64,000 bases of DNA, taken from positions 282,575-346,574 of the forward strand of contig NW_019091425.1 in NCBI RefSeq assembly GCF_001949145.1, written 5' to 3'. The position numbers were made by a program, and so were the translations under genes. Below are positions 27,701 to 39,674 of this stretch, piece after piece; the stretch's first letter is position 1, and every line of letters begins with the position of its first letter. Origin of the DNA: Acanthaster planci. Taxonomy: Eukaryota; Echinodermata; Asteroidea; Valvatida; Acanthasteridae. The notes below the pieces were generated by a model that saw nothing but the letters and a program-made list of their open reading frames with translations, searched no databases and had not been told where the DNA came from.

Positions 27701-30700
27701 TTTTCTACTTTTGCGCCAAGTGAGTGAGTCCTTGAAACACAGACCTGCTAAATAAGTTTGCATTTTCATAGTTATGCAAGTTTAGGATTTTTGTGAACCC
27801 CCCCCTAGTTGCTTGTGGAAGTCAAAGAGAACTTTGAGGCTGTGAGTTGTACAACATGAGGCTGGCATACATCAAACAGGTGTGTCATGTTATACAGATG
27901 TAGTCACATTGTCCGTCTTTTCAACTACCATCTAGGTTTGCTTCGGTGTTCCTGTGGGATACTGGCAGTACTGTTGGTAAGATTGACGCATCCACCAAAC
28001 ACTGCAACGCAGTAGACTACAGGCCCACCCGTCCGTTCCGCATTGTGCTTGCTTCAGAAGATGGGGCCACGACATTTTATGAAGGGCCACCTTTCAAATA
28101 TTCAAAGGACCTGAGAGTAAGTCCACATTGAACCATGTCTGCCTTACACGGAATGTAGAGAGAGCTCTCAGATGAAGGAACTTACAAAGCAAATTTGTCC
28201 AGCCAGATTTGTTTTTGAGTTCTTCCTGTGTGAATGTTTACATACAAGATTCATGCCTGGCTGCAATTCCAATTATCGAGTATTCAAAGGCCTCAAAGTC
28301 AGAACGTTCCGATTTCTGTAAAAAAAGGAAAAGAATAATAAATAAAAAGAGTCCCAGAAAAAGCATTTTTGAAAAAATATTTTAAAAAAAAGAGGTGCCA
28401 ATTATACCTCAGGGCTGGTTCCCAATTATCAACTAAGACAGTCCAACTGTACATCTTGTGAGTGATGTCAGTTGAACTGTAGTTAATCAGTGAACATGCC
28501 CGTACATTACTGAAAATGTCGTAAGGTGATGAAAGTCAACAACATGCCAACACTTGACTTCAACTTCAGTCATTTGTGCAACACCGGTAAAGTTACCTAT
28601 TCTTAGTGCTCAACCTAATTAATGGCTTCTAAAAGCCTTGGTTTACCACTTACAATAAACCTACCTCTAGTCTGAAGTAAATATTTAACCTGCCTTTGTT
28701 CTGTCACACTTTTCTTTCTCCCTTGCTCTTCTCTCTCCATAGGAACACTCAAAATTTGTGAACACAACTCGATTCTCCCCCGATGGCAATTTCTTTGCTA
28801 CGGGTAGCTCCGATCAAAAGGTAGGTCGCAGATATTGGTTGGAATGGACGAAATTGGTGAAAAAAACGTAAGCCTGGGGCTTAGGATCAAGGTTACGGGG
28901 GTTGGTGTACAGAAAGCAAATCATCATCTACCAGACACACTTGAGGCACTTCAGTAAAGATGTGCAACAGTTGACTCGTGCATCCATTCACATGTGTGGA
29001 TAATGTGGTAGTGAACACAGGGGTTGACACTCCACAAAGATCAGATATGTTTTCAGTGAGTAAATTAGCAGTTCACAATTTGAATAGAAGACCTTTGCAC
29101 TGGACCACGTCTTCCCTGTGCCCTCAGTTATCCAAGAAAACATGGATAATTTTAAATGTTAAAACTGCACTCTTCAATACATTTAACCCACCAGAGGTGT
29201 GAAACACTTTTCGAACACTGAAGAAAAGCATTAAACCACAGACAAATTATATTTTAGATTTGTTGCGCTACGTTTCTCAGTTTTGGTACACGTATCTTTT
29301 TAATTTATACACGATAATTACGACAAAAGCTTGTTACCTTAGATCAAGTCGATTCGTCAGTGCGCTCAATTGATTTATTATTAATGTTAGTTCCGACATA
29401 AGCTTCTTCCTGTCTTTTTTGCAGGTGTTTATGTATACTGGAAAGGAAGGTGATCTGGTGGTAGAGCTGAAGGATGGTGCCAGAGCCCATGTGGGTGGTG
29501 TATATTCGGTGAGCGTGCACTGAGTACTCAAATATCACCAACTTGCCTGGGGAGGGTTTGTCAAGACATCTTGTTTTATATGTAGTTCAGTTGATCATGT
29601 TCTGGACCCCCAGGGGTTGTTTGTGATGATAGCATGCTGATGAATATCCAAAGCACGGTTGAATATTCAAACACAATAGTTTAATCCTTAGGATTTTTGC
29701 AGACATGCAAATATTGCACAGAGTGTTTGTAATGGGCCGCAGCAGACGTTGCAGTCAGAAAAAAAGACACATTTGATAGCATTAGAATTTTTTCCATCGT
29801 GGCTGTGGAAAATCTGAAAGACCATATCTGTGGCTACCTGAGGTTAACCGCATTTTTTTGGGTTTATAGGTGTGCTTTAGTCCCGACAGTACACGACTCC
29901 TCTCTGCATCTGCTGACAAGACTGTCAAAATGTGGGATGTTGAAACCCATCAGGTTATCACGTAAGCAATTTTCACTGAGATTTCATTCTGCTGTCCAGA
30001 AAAGGTTTCTCCGGAATAATCATTCCCCGAGGATTTGGCGAGATGAGGTCGACTTTTTCAATTTGTTCACATGGGAGCAGGAGTCTTGATCCTGGGTTAG
30101 ACGTACACCTCAACACCTTCAGGGTTTGACTAAAAATTGGTGGATTACATTATGTCACTAGGATTTTGCAGATTATCCAGTTTCCCTCCCCCTCGGTCTT
30201 TCTAACAGAAGTCTGCTGCCTCTGTCAGGACTTTAGCCTGCATCGGTTATTACATTTGCCTTGGAGTGAAAAATTGGGTGTCCCAGCCATTCAGGCTTTC
30301 TGCTTTTACATACATGTGGTTAATCTGTTTAACAAAAAAATGGTTCACAAAATGGCTCACAGGGTGGCCAAATGATGTGTCACCCCTCTGGCCAAAGTTC
30401 TGTCTTAATCACAGATATATAAATGCGTAGAGTGCCAGTCTTCTGTGATTTTGAAAAGTATGGCCCAAATGATGAAAGGCAGCATGTGTAATAATTGCGT
30501 TCTGTGCGCATTACGCATAGAACTCTTGCAGTGTCTGTAGTTGTATACATGTGTTTTCAAAAGTGTGTTAACTTGTGGTTTGATCTTTCTATCTCTTTGT
30601 TTCAAATGCGGACACTGCATTGTTTTGAATCTGGATCACAAAATGTTCATGTAATTTTAATGCAAACTGGTTGTCTGTGCATTTGTGTGTCAGTGGTCTT

Positions 30701-33700
30701 TACGCAGTGCAAAACACTGGTACACTTTTTGGTTGTTTTTGTTTTGCAGGACTTTCAAGTTGGGAGACACCATACAGGATCAGCAATTGTCTATCCTGTG
30801 GCAGGGAGATTACATCTTGTCTGCCTCCCTCTCGGGTTATATCAACTACTTGGACAAAAATAACCCGGACAAACCCTGGCGGATCGTAAAGGTGCTACAG
30901 TCTGGATTTTTCATGCCCTTCCGTCCCACCAGCAAAGTCATCTGGTCATACTATGTCTTTTGCTCTTTCAGAAAGACAACGCCTTCTGTATGTGTGTGGG
31001 AGGGGCTGGCTGGTACCATGTTATAGAAATATACTTATGTGGTTCTCACAGTTGTGTGACTAGTGTGTTAATGCACCTTGATTGAAACTGACCTGGGGAG
31101 TTGTAATGTCTCTACAACATTTCGTGTCCTCGGTAGCTATTGTGCAGTACCTTTGCAAATGGGTCCTCATAGTTACAGACAATGACATGCTTGCAAATAT
31201 GCATGCGAGCTCTCAATTTCTCAGCAGAACTTGAGCACGTCACGGGGTACTAAATTCAAAATTGATGCATGGATTGTAGCTTGGATTTCTAGAAGCGCAT
31301 TGGTTTTGGACCTCGTAGGTCGAGGACTGAGGCCCGTGGTTAAAACAGCAGAGATAGTTATCCTGTCATAACTCAAAGATTTTGGTTTGTCAAGGTAGTT
31401 TGATAGAAATAGAAATTACGAATCTGCTCAATCAGACTTTTTGACATGAAATTTGGAGGGAGAATGGTTTCATGCTGATCCTGGTCACATCTTTAGCTTT
31501 AACTGCATGGGGGGCTCACTGACTTAGCACCCGTCTTGGTTAAAATTCATTTCATCTTGTGTCTGCCTGGCCCTTTCCATGCCCCATTCTGTCCAACTGT
31601 AACATCCCTTGCCCCTAAAGACTTCTTTTTATTGTCTTAGCATTCATAGCAGTCTAACTGACAACCTCCAATAATGATAGTGTTCATTTTATTGGTAGCC
31701 ATGCCAAGTTATGTTGTAAAAAAAATTGCTTGACTGTTGTTTACAACTTGTCTTTGCTGACTTTAGGGCCACAACAAAAACATCTCAACGTTTGCTCTGT
31801 CAAGCGACGCATCCTGCATCTACTCGGCTGACATCGATTGTAATGTTAATATCCTTTGAAAAGCATAGTCTGTCATCTTTATAGCATTGCTGTTATGAAG
31901 TGAACAAAACTCTGATGGCAGAATTTTAACTCATGTTTACCTTGGAGTGCTCAGTTTGGAGAGAACCAGGGGAGTTATACCGAATAAGCTAAAACAAAAA
32001 ACCCGCCAAAATGGTTCAGCAAAGTTGGGTCTTCGTGAGAATGTCTTTTGGTGTATCTTCTTTGTCAGAGAGTAGTATTGCTTCAAAATATCTAGAGTGC
32101 AGCTCTGAGAAATCATTGCTCCCAGTTGAAACTTGGGATTGAACATTTCGAACAAACTCAAAATGCTTACGAGGTTCGTAAAGAAATATCTGGTCCGAGT
32201 TGGAACAGTCATATCGTTATGTCAGTTGTTTACCATGTGGCAGTATTGACGAGTTGGGCAAGTGCACTGTGGCAGTGTTTGAAGTGATCTTTCAGAGCAA
32301 CAACTATATCCCTTTACAATATGTGCTTATCGGGTACTCGCAATCAGCAAAAACCTGAACCGAGCTTTACACGTAAGATCTAGATGTAACCTGATTTGAG
32401 CGTGTTCCACACAGGCACGTTATCGTAAAACCACCTTTCCACTGGTGCATTCTTGTTGCACTCTGTATGCATATCCATGGTCTACTTCTCAATCCTTTAC
32501 AATTTCATTGTACACACTTCCTGTCTGGCACATCTAAAAATCAGGACCTCCTAGGTACCTGGTCAAAAACTGTTTCCTGCTCTGCCTTGGTTCTTCTCTT
32601 TACAGTCACGGTAGAATATTTTGAAAATGGAGTGTCTGTGGCAAATTCATGCCAATGAGAAGTTGTTGGTGACACACAGCCAGATCTATGCCCACAGATG
32701 TCCGGTTTTGACACAACATGCATCAAGTACGCAGTCAGAAACCAGGGCCTTGATCTCTTGTTGGTTTAATGATCCATCACGGCACTGTTGATAGTTCACA
32801 AGCAGCATTGTTGTTTCATTTTTCAGTTCATCCGGTTTTTTTTTTAAGTTTTTCATTTTTTCCCTTGACTTGTAATCACTGTGCTGGAATGCGGAGACCA
32901 GCGAATGCGAGGCTACCACAGGAAAGTCTCACACCAACATGTTGATGGATATGAGCACCAACGGCGACACCCTGGTCACAGTGGGAATGGATGATAAAAT
33001 TCGATTCATTGACACAATAAAGAAGGAGTTCACGTGAGTATTCGCACCGGAAGGATCAACGTCACCAACAAATCCGTCAGTCTTGAAATGCCAAATTAAA
33101 ATATGTTGCAAATATCTTACTGCATTCATCAATACTTTCTGTCAAGGTGTTGCCATGGCAACTTCCCTTAGAGGATGATGGTCATTCTGCTGTACTGGAG
33201 CTTAGCTGTTCAATAGTGTGCTGTCCAAAATCCTTTATAGATACACAATTTAAAGAAAACTATTTGCACTGTAAAGATGAGATTTTACTTTCCCCAGTTA
33301 TTAGTGATAAAGAATGCACATAGACACATGTATGTGACGCACAATTGCTGATTTGAGCACAGGCTGAAACGCCCTGACCCGGTTAATGCAAAGTGCCCAA
33401 AAATCCCCACGTTCTGAATATCATGAAGTGACTTGTTTTCTGATGTGCTGATTACAGTGACGAAGTCATTGGATTGGACAGCCAGCCACAATGTGTGACC
33501 TCAAAGGGGGATCTTATAGTGGCTGGAACACTTCAAGACGTAAGTTTCAGCGTTGTCCCCAAAGCTGCAAATTTTTCAGAACCTAGGGGATTTCAGTAGC
33601 TGTTTCTTGTAGACCAGCTGCAGTGATGAATGGGAAATGAACAGGCATGCGTAATTTTGGGCCACCTGTAAATACTCACTACCCAGACAAGGGATATGTA

Positions 33701-36700
33701 AACTTTCAGCATTTGAAATGGGTATGCACAAATTTGGTCGGATTTTTGGCATAAGTTTTCACACTTTGACATCTGATTGCACCTTTTGAATAATGACACA
33801 GAGCCGGCAGGGTTATGGTACTTGCACTCGTGGAAATGTACTCTGCTACTACACTGCGAGCCATAGCAGTGATTCTACACTTTCCTAGAAATTGTCAGTG
33901 ACAGACACCCTTGTCGCTTGTCCACTTTTTTCCCAACTTGAATAAGTACCCACTGTATATGCACATGATACAAACAATATTCCAATTTGCAGCGAAAAAA
34001 ATTCTGTCCGCAGATCTTAATCACTATGTTCAGAAATCATTATTAATTACATGTTTCTAAATCAGCAGTGACACCCTCTTTTATTAATAATGGGCACTCT
34101 TGGCCACCTGTGGTTGGGTAAAAAGGCCTGGTTATTCTTAGCACTAATAGCATTCTGGGACATTTTGATAGTATGATTTCATGAAAACGTTATTGAAAAC
34201 TTCAGTCTCCTCTTTCATCCGAGTTGGGGATTACGACAGTGCACTGGCTTGACAGCCACTTGTTCTCTGTAACCCTCTGCAGCTTTGCTTGTTCAAGGCA
34301 CACAACAAAGTTGACTCGGACGCCATTCGCTATGAAGCTAAATCAGCCCATCTGAGCCCTGAAGGAAGCTACTTAGCTATTGGTGGGAGTGTAAGTATAC
34401 AGTATCTGTCAGATTTTCATTCATTCATTCATTCATTTATTTTCCACATAATTGGTTATACATACAGACAGATTAAGGCTACATAAATGTGGACGGAGTC
34501 CCTTAAAAGCAAAGCTTGTCGGGAAGGGAACTCCGAGTACATACAAGTAGTTGAACATACGAATTGAATCACATATCACAATAATACACAACAGATTAAC
34601 AATGGACTACACAAAATGACATAAAATTAGGACTAGTAACCCTGTGAAATAAAAGAGATTAATTAAAACATTGGACTAATTTGTATTCAAGTAACCATCT
34701 AATAGCTTGGCCTTATATTTACGTTTGAATAGGGAAGGATTATGAATATTTCGTAATGAGTCATCCAGGGTACTCCATAGCTTTGGACCCTCATGCTTGA
34801 CTGTTTTTTGTGTCAATGTGGTACGAGCAAAGGACTGATAAAACTGGTTGCACTGTCTAGTACTGTGATTGTGGACATCTTTGGTTTTTATAAACATGGA
34901 ACAGATATTTTTAGGTAATTTATTAGTATACTTTAATTGCTGCATGAGGGTCCCAAGTTGAAGTAAGTAAATGTCATTGACTTTAAGAGTCTTATGCATA
35001 TAAAAATTTCTTTCTCATCCTTCCCAACTTACCTTGGCCAAGAACAAACCAGAAATGCAGATCTTTTAATTTCTTATCGCTGAATTTTTTTTCCTGGTCT
35101 GGCCAAAATCTGTGTTGTTGGTTTAAGTCCTATCCTATCTGGGGCATGTATGTTTCACCCCCATTCAACGTGTGGAAATGAACGACTTCGACCATACACG
35201 GCAGTTACATGATCGGACCCTCGTGGACCATACAGAAATGTCCTTAGCAAATTGCCAATCCTCTGTTGAGCCTTCTCGTTTTGCACAAAGTCAACAAACA
35301 ATCACATTGAAACTCTGTATGTGCTCAAGAGGGCTTAAACTGAATAAAACACCACAAAATCATGAAAAGAAATGCTACATAAATATGAAATTTAGCCTCA
35401 AAGTGGTTGCTAAGATGATAAATTATTTCCATTTTTCAATCGTTCACTTGGTCTTTTTTCCTGCTAAATTTCTCGATTTGAGAAGTTTTCCCAGAACAGT
35501 GAGACACTGCATATGGCAGGCTAGAATCTCAACTACACAATACAATCAGTTCTATGTAGCTAGAGTTATGAGTTATGTTTGATACCTCTGCACAGCGCGA
35601 TCTATATGTGTTTTACATGCACAAACTGATCTACCATGCACGGTACACTGCGGCCTCACACCTGTACCGCGGCCAGTGTACATATTTATGTGGTTCATGC
35701 GTGTAGAGTACATGTAAAACTGGGGATAGACCTATATACCTTGATTTTCAACATTTTCCAGGCAATTTTATAATGTCAGATAGACCTCGGTTTCAATAAT
35801 AAACTTCATGTTGACCTATTGTACTTTCGTGTTCGTCTTTCGTTCCTGAGTCACTGAATTCCTTTGCTCGCAAGGCTGTAAGATTATGTGGGATGAAAGG
35901 AATCAGTACTGAGTTTGGTCGATATATCGTCCGGTCGGGAAGAAAAAAAAGTCTGAAACCTGAAAAGTCTGAGACCTGAAACCTGAAACCTGAAAACTTC
36001 AGGAAAACTTTGAATTCTTTGATTTGAGCCTTCAAAAATCACATCAAAACGTAAACAAACCGCTTAGGAAAAGAGCTTTCCACAAAAATTACTAGTATTG
36101 ACCACTCTGGTACTATTTCTTAATTTCATGTTCACAAAACACGTTAGGAAAAGGCCTTATCTTACTATGAAAATATTTTGGGCAGGAATTTTTTATTTCC
36201 CAAAAGTGAAAATAAGATGTAAATTTCATGAAAGGAAGCAGCTGTTTGCTTGGCACGAATTCCCATGGCCCTCATTACGCATGCAAATGACCCTAAAAAT
36301 GGGACATGCGCAGCTATTAATTTTCCTCTGAAACACGTGGGGGGAAGGTTGAAAAACCTGTGTGTCAAGCTTTTTTCCTTAGGAAATCCAAGTCGATTCA
36401 ACACTGACACAATTTGGTGCTCCCCATCTGCAAATTGAAACAATATTTCCTGTGCTAATTGGACTACTTGAGAAACCCTAGAACCTTTTTCGGGTTTTTG
36501 TTTGATTTTGCTGGTTAATGTTGGGACATGACTTACTTAACTCGCAGGACAGCAAGATACACATCTACGATGTGGCAGAGGAAAAGCTCAAGGAGGTTGA
36601 TCAGCTGACCACAAACGAGCCTGTCTGTGCTCTGCAGTTTTCCCCAGATGGATTGCACCTTGCTGCCAGCTCCGGCAAGAAAGTCCTCCTGTTCAAAGTC

Positions 36701-37999
36701 CAGGAATTTCAGGTGAGTCAACCGTGCCTGGCAGACTTTGTTTTGCACCTCGTGTTCGATTTTGGGGAGAAAAAAAATCAGAGGAGAGGCCTTTTGTATA
36801 TCAGTGTGTTCGGAATGTTTGTTTGGTTTTTTTTTTTCAGCCGGTTGAAAACTTCTGGTCAGGCCACAGTGCCCGTATCAACTCTCTGTCTTGGAGCCCA
36901 GATAGCAAACGCTTTGCCTCTGTAGGAGTTGATGGCTCTGTTGGAGTGTGGGCATTGGACACCTTGCGTGGAAGCAACATGATCTTGGGTAATATCTCTG
37001 GCATGATTTTTATCCCGGGTTCTGACAAGAGTGTAAAATTACTGTTTGGCTCACTGCCATCTGACAGATAAGAGCTTTTTTTCCACCCAAGCTATCCACT
37101 CTGAGCGGGAACAATAGAGGGTGTTTTTTTGTTTGTTTTTTTACATGGCCAAGACACTTCTTCAGTGGGAACTCAACTGTGTACACATTCAGGTTCATGC
37201 ACATGTGGCCAGGCCACACTGAGCATGCACGGTCTTCTTGTGCATGCCGGGCACATGTCTGCGTTGGGTTGAAACAAACTTCTCATTAACTTATTGATTC
37301 ACTGTTACTGAGGGTGCTCTTCAACTGGGGCTGGTTGGACAGGGCCGAGTATTCAATGCTACTAAATGCCATCGGAAAAGGGCAAAAACAGGACATTTCA
37401 AACTTCTCTTTGAATTGACGTACCTTCCAAATTTATGCTTTATATCGGAATTTGCTCCCGAACAGAAAGGCCGGACCCTTTCTGTTCGGGAGCAAATTCC
37501 GATATTCTTTCTGAGATACACAGTTAAAATGCCGACAGTGCAACTGTGTCAGGTTCCATGTTTTCCTTGAATTTGTTCTGTGTACCATTTGACTATACTA
37601 CTAATGTACTGTATTGGCCAACAGCAATTGATGGGGTGTGTAGTGTTTTTTGTATTTTGTTTTCGTTTGAATTTTTTTTTTTTACATCTGGTTTGTCATA
37701 TTTGTTCACTAATAAACATTCAGTTTTCATGTCTTTTCATCATGAAATTATCTTTTGAAGAAACTCCCTCTGAAAAAATACATGATTACATGTTCATTTG
37801 GAACACTGCATTGGCATTTGTACTAACAAGACCAGAAAAACAGTGCTATTCAGCTGCATATGGGAATCATCTCTGCCCCTAATTTCTTCTCAATCCAGGT
37901 GCCCATCCAAAGACGATCATAACTAAAGTTGCATGGCGAGACAACACCACCATTGTGTCCGCAGGGCACGACAAGTGCATCAAGCAGTGGACAGTGTAG
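21768..37999 (+). CDS. WDR1: WD repeat-containing protein 1 (actin-interacting protein 1, AIP1)
   Basis: WDR1/AIP1 cooperates with cofilin to sever and disassemble actin filaments in the cytoplasm. It folds as two seven-bladed WD propellers. Sixteen coding exons join cleanly to 599 residues (human 606): 21768-21789, 23818-23939, 25166-25256, 26582-26729, 27936-28116, 28743-28820, 29425-29508, 29870-29961, 30750-30891, 31767-31848, 32880-33033, 33458-33539, 34283-34390, 36548-36712, 36841-36988 and 37899-37999 (stop TAG). Landmarks are [71 protein letters not shown] and [11 protein letters not shown]. Exon 1 is only 22 bases and encodes MPLAYER plus one base. The intron after 31848 is AT-AC with U12-type signals; the others follow GT-AG. 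All phases were checked by hand. Candidate poly(A) hexamers lie at 39669 and 41016. Confidence 0.96.
22381..22924. mobile_element. 544-bp foldback (long inverted repeat) element
   Basis: The left arm 22381-22614 and right arm 22691-22924 are highly similar inverted copies of about 234 bp around a 76-base loop. Matching blocks include TAGCCTCTCCGCTTCTTAGT, CATTTATTGAATGATTTCA, GTCGTTGAACATTACGTCAC and GTTCCATGTCAAGACAT with their inverse forms. It has no open frame of note. It resembles a long-TIR MITE; the high arm identity suggests recent insertion or arm homogenisation. Confidence 0.85.
23573..23749. mobile_element. MITE family A, copy 4 (inverted)
   Basis: Read on the minus strand it begins GGAAAAGAGTTCCATACATG, then AGAAAGTGATAACATGTCCT and GAAGCATTTATTTAGAAAGC, and ends near CTCATAGGATTTCTGTA. 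It is the same order of motifs as the complete copy at 1158-1353. Confidence 0.6.
27141..27176. repeat. Short tandem repeat, 12-bp unit x3
   Basis: CACTTACAAACC recurs at 27141, 27153 and 27165 in WDR1 intron 4. Confidence 0.85.
31849..32879 (+). other. WDR1 intron 10, U12-type AT-AC intron
   Basis: The donor is ATATCCTTT (31849-31857), a perfect minor-spliceosome 5' splice site. TCCCTTGAC at 32861-32869 matches the U12 branch-site consensus TTCCTTRAC at eight of nine positions, and the intron ends in AC at 32878-32879, 11 bases after the branch adenosine. Splicing keeps frame and gives [13 protein letters not shown], which aligns without gaps to the WDR1 family. No GT donor or AG acceptor nearby restores the frame. 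Confidence 0.88.
34418..35000 (-). mobile_element. 5'-truncated non-LTR retrotransposon (LINE) 3' end
   Basis: The minus-strand frame 34676-34999 encodes about 107 residues typical of the C-terminus of LINE ORF2: [36 protein letters not shown] and [15 protein letters not shown]. About 240 bases of 3' UTR follow, ending in a GAAT microsatellite (34418-34437 on the plus strand as CATT repeats). A terminal microsatellite instead of poly(A) is a CR1/L2-type feature. The reverse transcriptase catalytic part is missing: the copy is dead on arrival. Confidence 0.75.
35952..35996. repeat. Short CTGAAACC tandem repeat
   Basis: CTGAAAC / CTGAGAC units recur about every 8 bases in WDR1 intron 13, with one variant AAAGT insertion. 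Confidence 0.7.
37442..37505. repeat. Perfect 29-bp inverted repeat (hairpin) in the last WDR1 intron
   Basis: The arms 37442-37470 and 37477-37505 are exactly complementary over 29 bases around a 6-base loop (CCGGAC). The left arm starts ATATCGGAATTTGCTCCCG. The transcript would form an uninterrupted 64-nt stem-loop, about the size of a microRNA precursor. Perfect pairing is more typical of a palindromic insertion or small-RNA hairpin than of a conserved microRNA. Confidence 0.95.
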
Positions 38000-39668
38000 A
38001 GGTAGATCGGAAGGCTGGGGGCTGCAGGTCAGAGGTCAGGTCAAGGGTCACCAAGAGGTCGGTATTTTCAGAGCATTCTTGTATCTTTAGGAGCATCATT
38101 AAGATGCAACATTAAGCATCAGACACAGCTGTGAAAGTGCTTGTCACAAATGCCTGCACACTGCCAGAAACATCATTTTTCAACAGGTCAAATTTGTGAC
38201 CTGTGACGACAATGAGCCGAAAGTCAGAATTTTCAAAAATTGAGATATTGGCTGAAAGACAGCTCTCCAATGGTACGTACATGGAACAGCTAAGGTAAAA
38301 ATATAAGGAGACAATGTGACATTCTTTTGGCAGCTTCGCGTCTTTGTTCCCAACATTGTTTCAACATTTCAGACCAGGCACGAATAATACTATCATCAAA
38401 ATTGCTGTGAAAATGAAAATTTGAAATCTGTGATCCTGCAATATATTTGGAATTAAATAGGAGACAGGTTACCTTTCCAAGTATTACATAACGCCAAACT
38501 CCACTTCAATATTTGAGTTTGAACCCTCAAAATAGCAAAGAGCAGGATGCAACTTTACTCTCATTTTGTCACGTCGGGTCACATTTTATCCAGGGAATTT
38601 AATTAAACCCTAATTCGCTATATCCCTCTCCTTAGAGACAGGGAAAAAAGCATTTATCCAAGGCAAAATTCAAAACTCCACAGGCAATTTCTGTAGGTCT
38701 AAAGCATGAATGGGCGATGAGCAGCAATGTCCCTCGAGGGACATGTTCTTCCTGCAAATAATTAAATACCTTATTAAAAGAAAGGCCCAACTGCACCATT
38801 AGGGCGGAGGAGAATTAATTAATTTCCTTTGGGACTATTTCCTTTGGGACTTCAAAAAATTTCAATTTTTTTCTTTTGAACTCAAAAAAATGTTTTGTAG
38901 GAGTCGGGTCCATCTTTCAAAATAGTATTGAATTGCTTGTGCACACCCGACACACAAGTGAACCTCATCTCAGAATGTGCTGATCCTTCGTGCTGAAGGG
39001 GTTAATATTAGCAGTGGCAATTATTTGTCGACCTGGCCTGTCTAAGTGTCACCCGTTGAGGGGGTGCTCCTGCATGGAGCCCTTACCACACTTCACTCAA
39101 GTTCTGATCAGAAATGTTGACAGTTTAAGTAGAAGAATGAATGTCTGATTTTGCCCATTTGGTAGCTTCTTGGTGACTGCTAACTCTACCAAAAGATATA
39201 GATACAACACAGTTTCTTCCAGACGTCTAGAATTTTGAATATAATTTTGTAAATGTAAGCTTAAAATGTCTACGTTTCAATATTTAGCAAGCTATATTTT
39301 AAGGCAAGGAGGTTTTAGTTTTCATTGTAGGGTTGGTAGATGCATGTAATATATAGGTAGATACTTTTTCTTTATCACTGTGATAAAAGCTTCACAACAT
39401 TCAGAGGTAGGAAGTTATAATCACTGTATTTTTTTAAGTTGTGATTATTGGCAAATTCTCAGTCAAATGCATCAGATGGAAGACATTCTATGCAGTCCCA
39501 ATTAGAGCTTGGTTTCTGGAGCTTGGGAAAAATAACAGTGAAGTGAGTACCCATGTATGTTACACCGCTGCGCAGAGTGTTTGTGTGAAATGTAATGTGG
39601 TTGCGTTCCACGCAGAATAGATTGGTAACTGCATATAAACTGTACATTGGCTCTGTGGGTCATTATTG

Positions 39669-39674
39669 AATAAA
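39669..39674 (+). other. Candidate WDR1 poly(A) signal
   Basis: This is an AATAAA hexamer 1.67 kb after the WDR1 stop. Alternatives are at 41016-41021 and 41104-41109. Which is used cannot be told from sequence. Confidence 0.3.

Larger units (their letters stand above)
34391..36547 (+). other. WDR1 intron 13, with a LINE fragment
   Basis: This 2.2-kb intron contains the 3' end of a retrotransposon on the minus strand (34418-35000) and a short CTGAAACC tandem repeat at about 35952-35996. Open frames at 35172-35582 and 35793-36035 show no domain. Confidence 0.7.
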
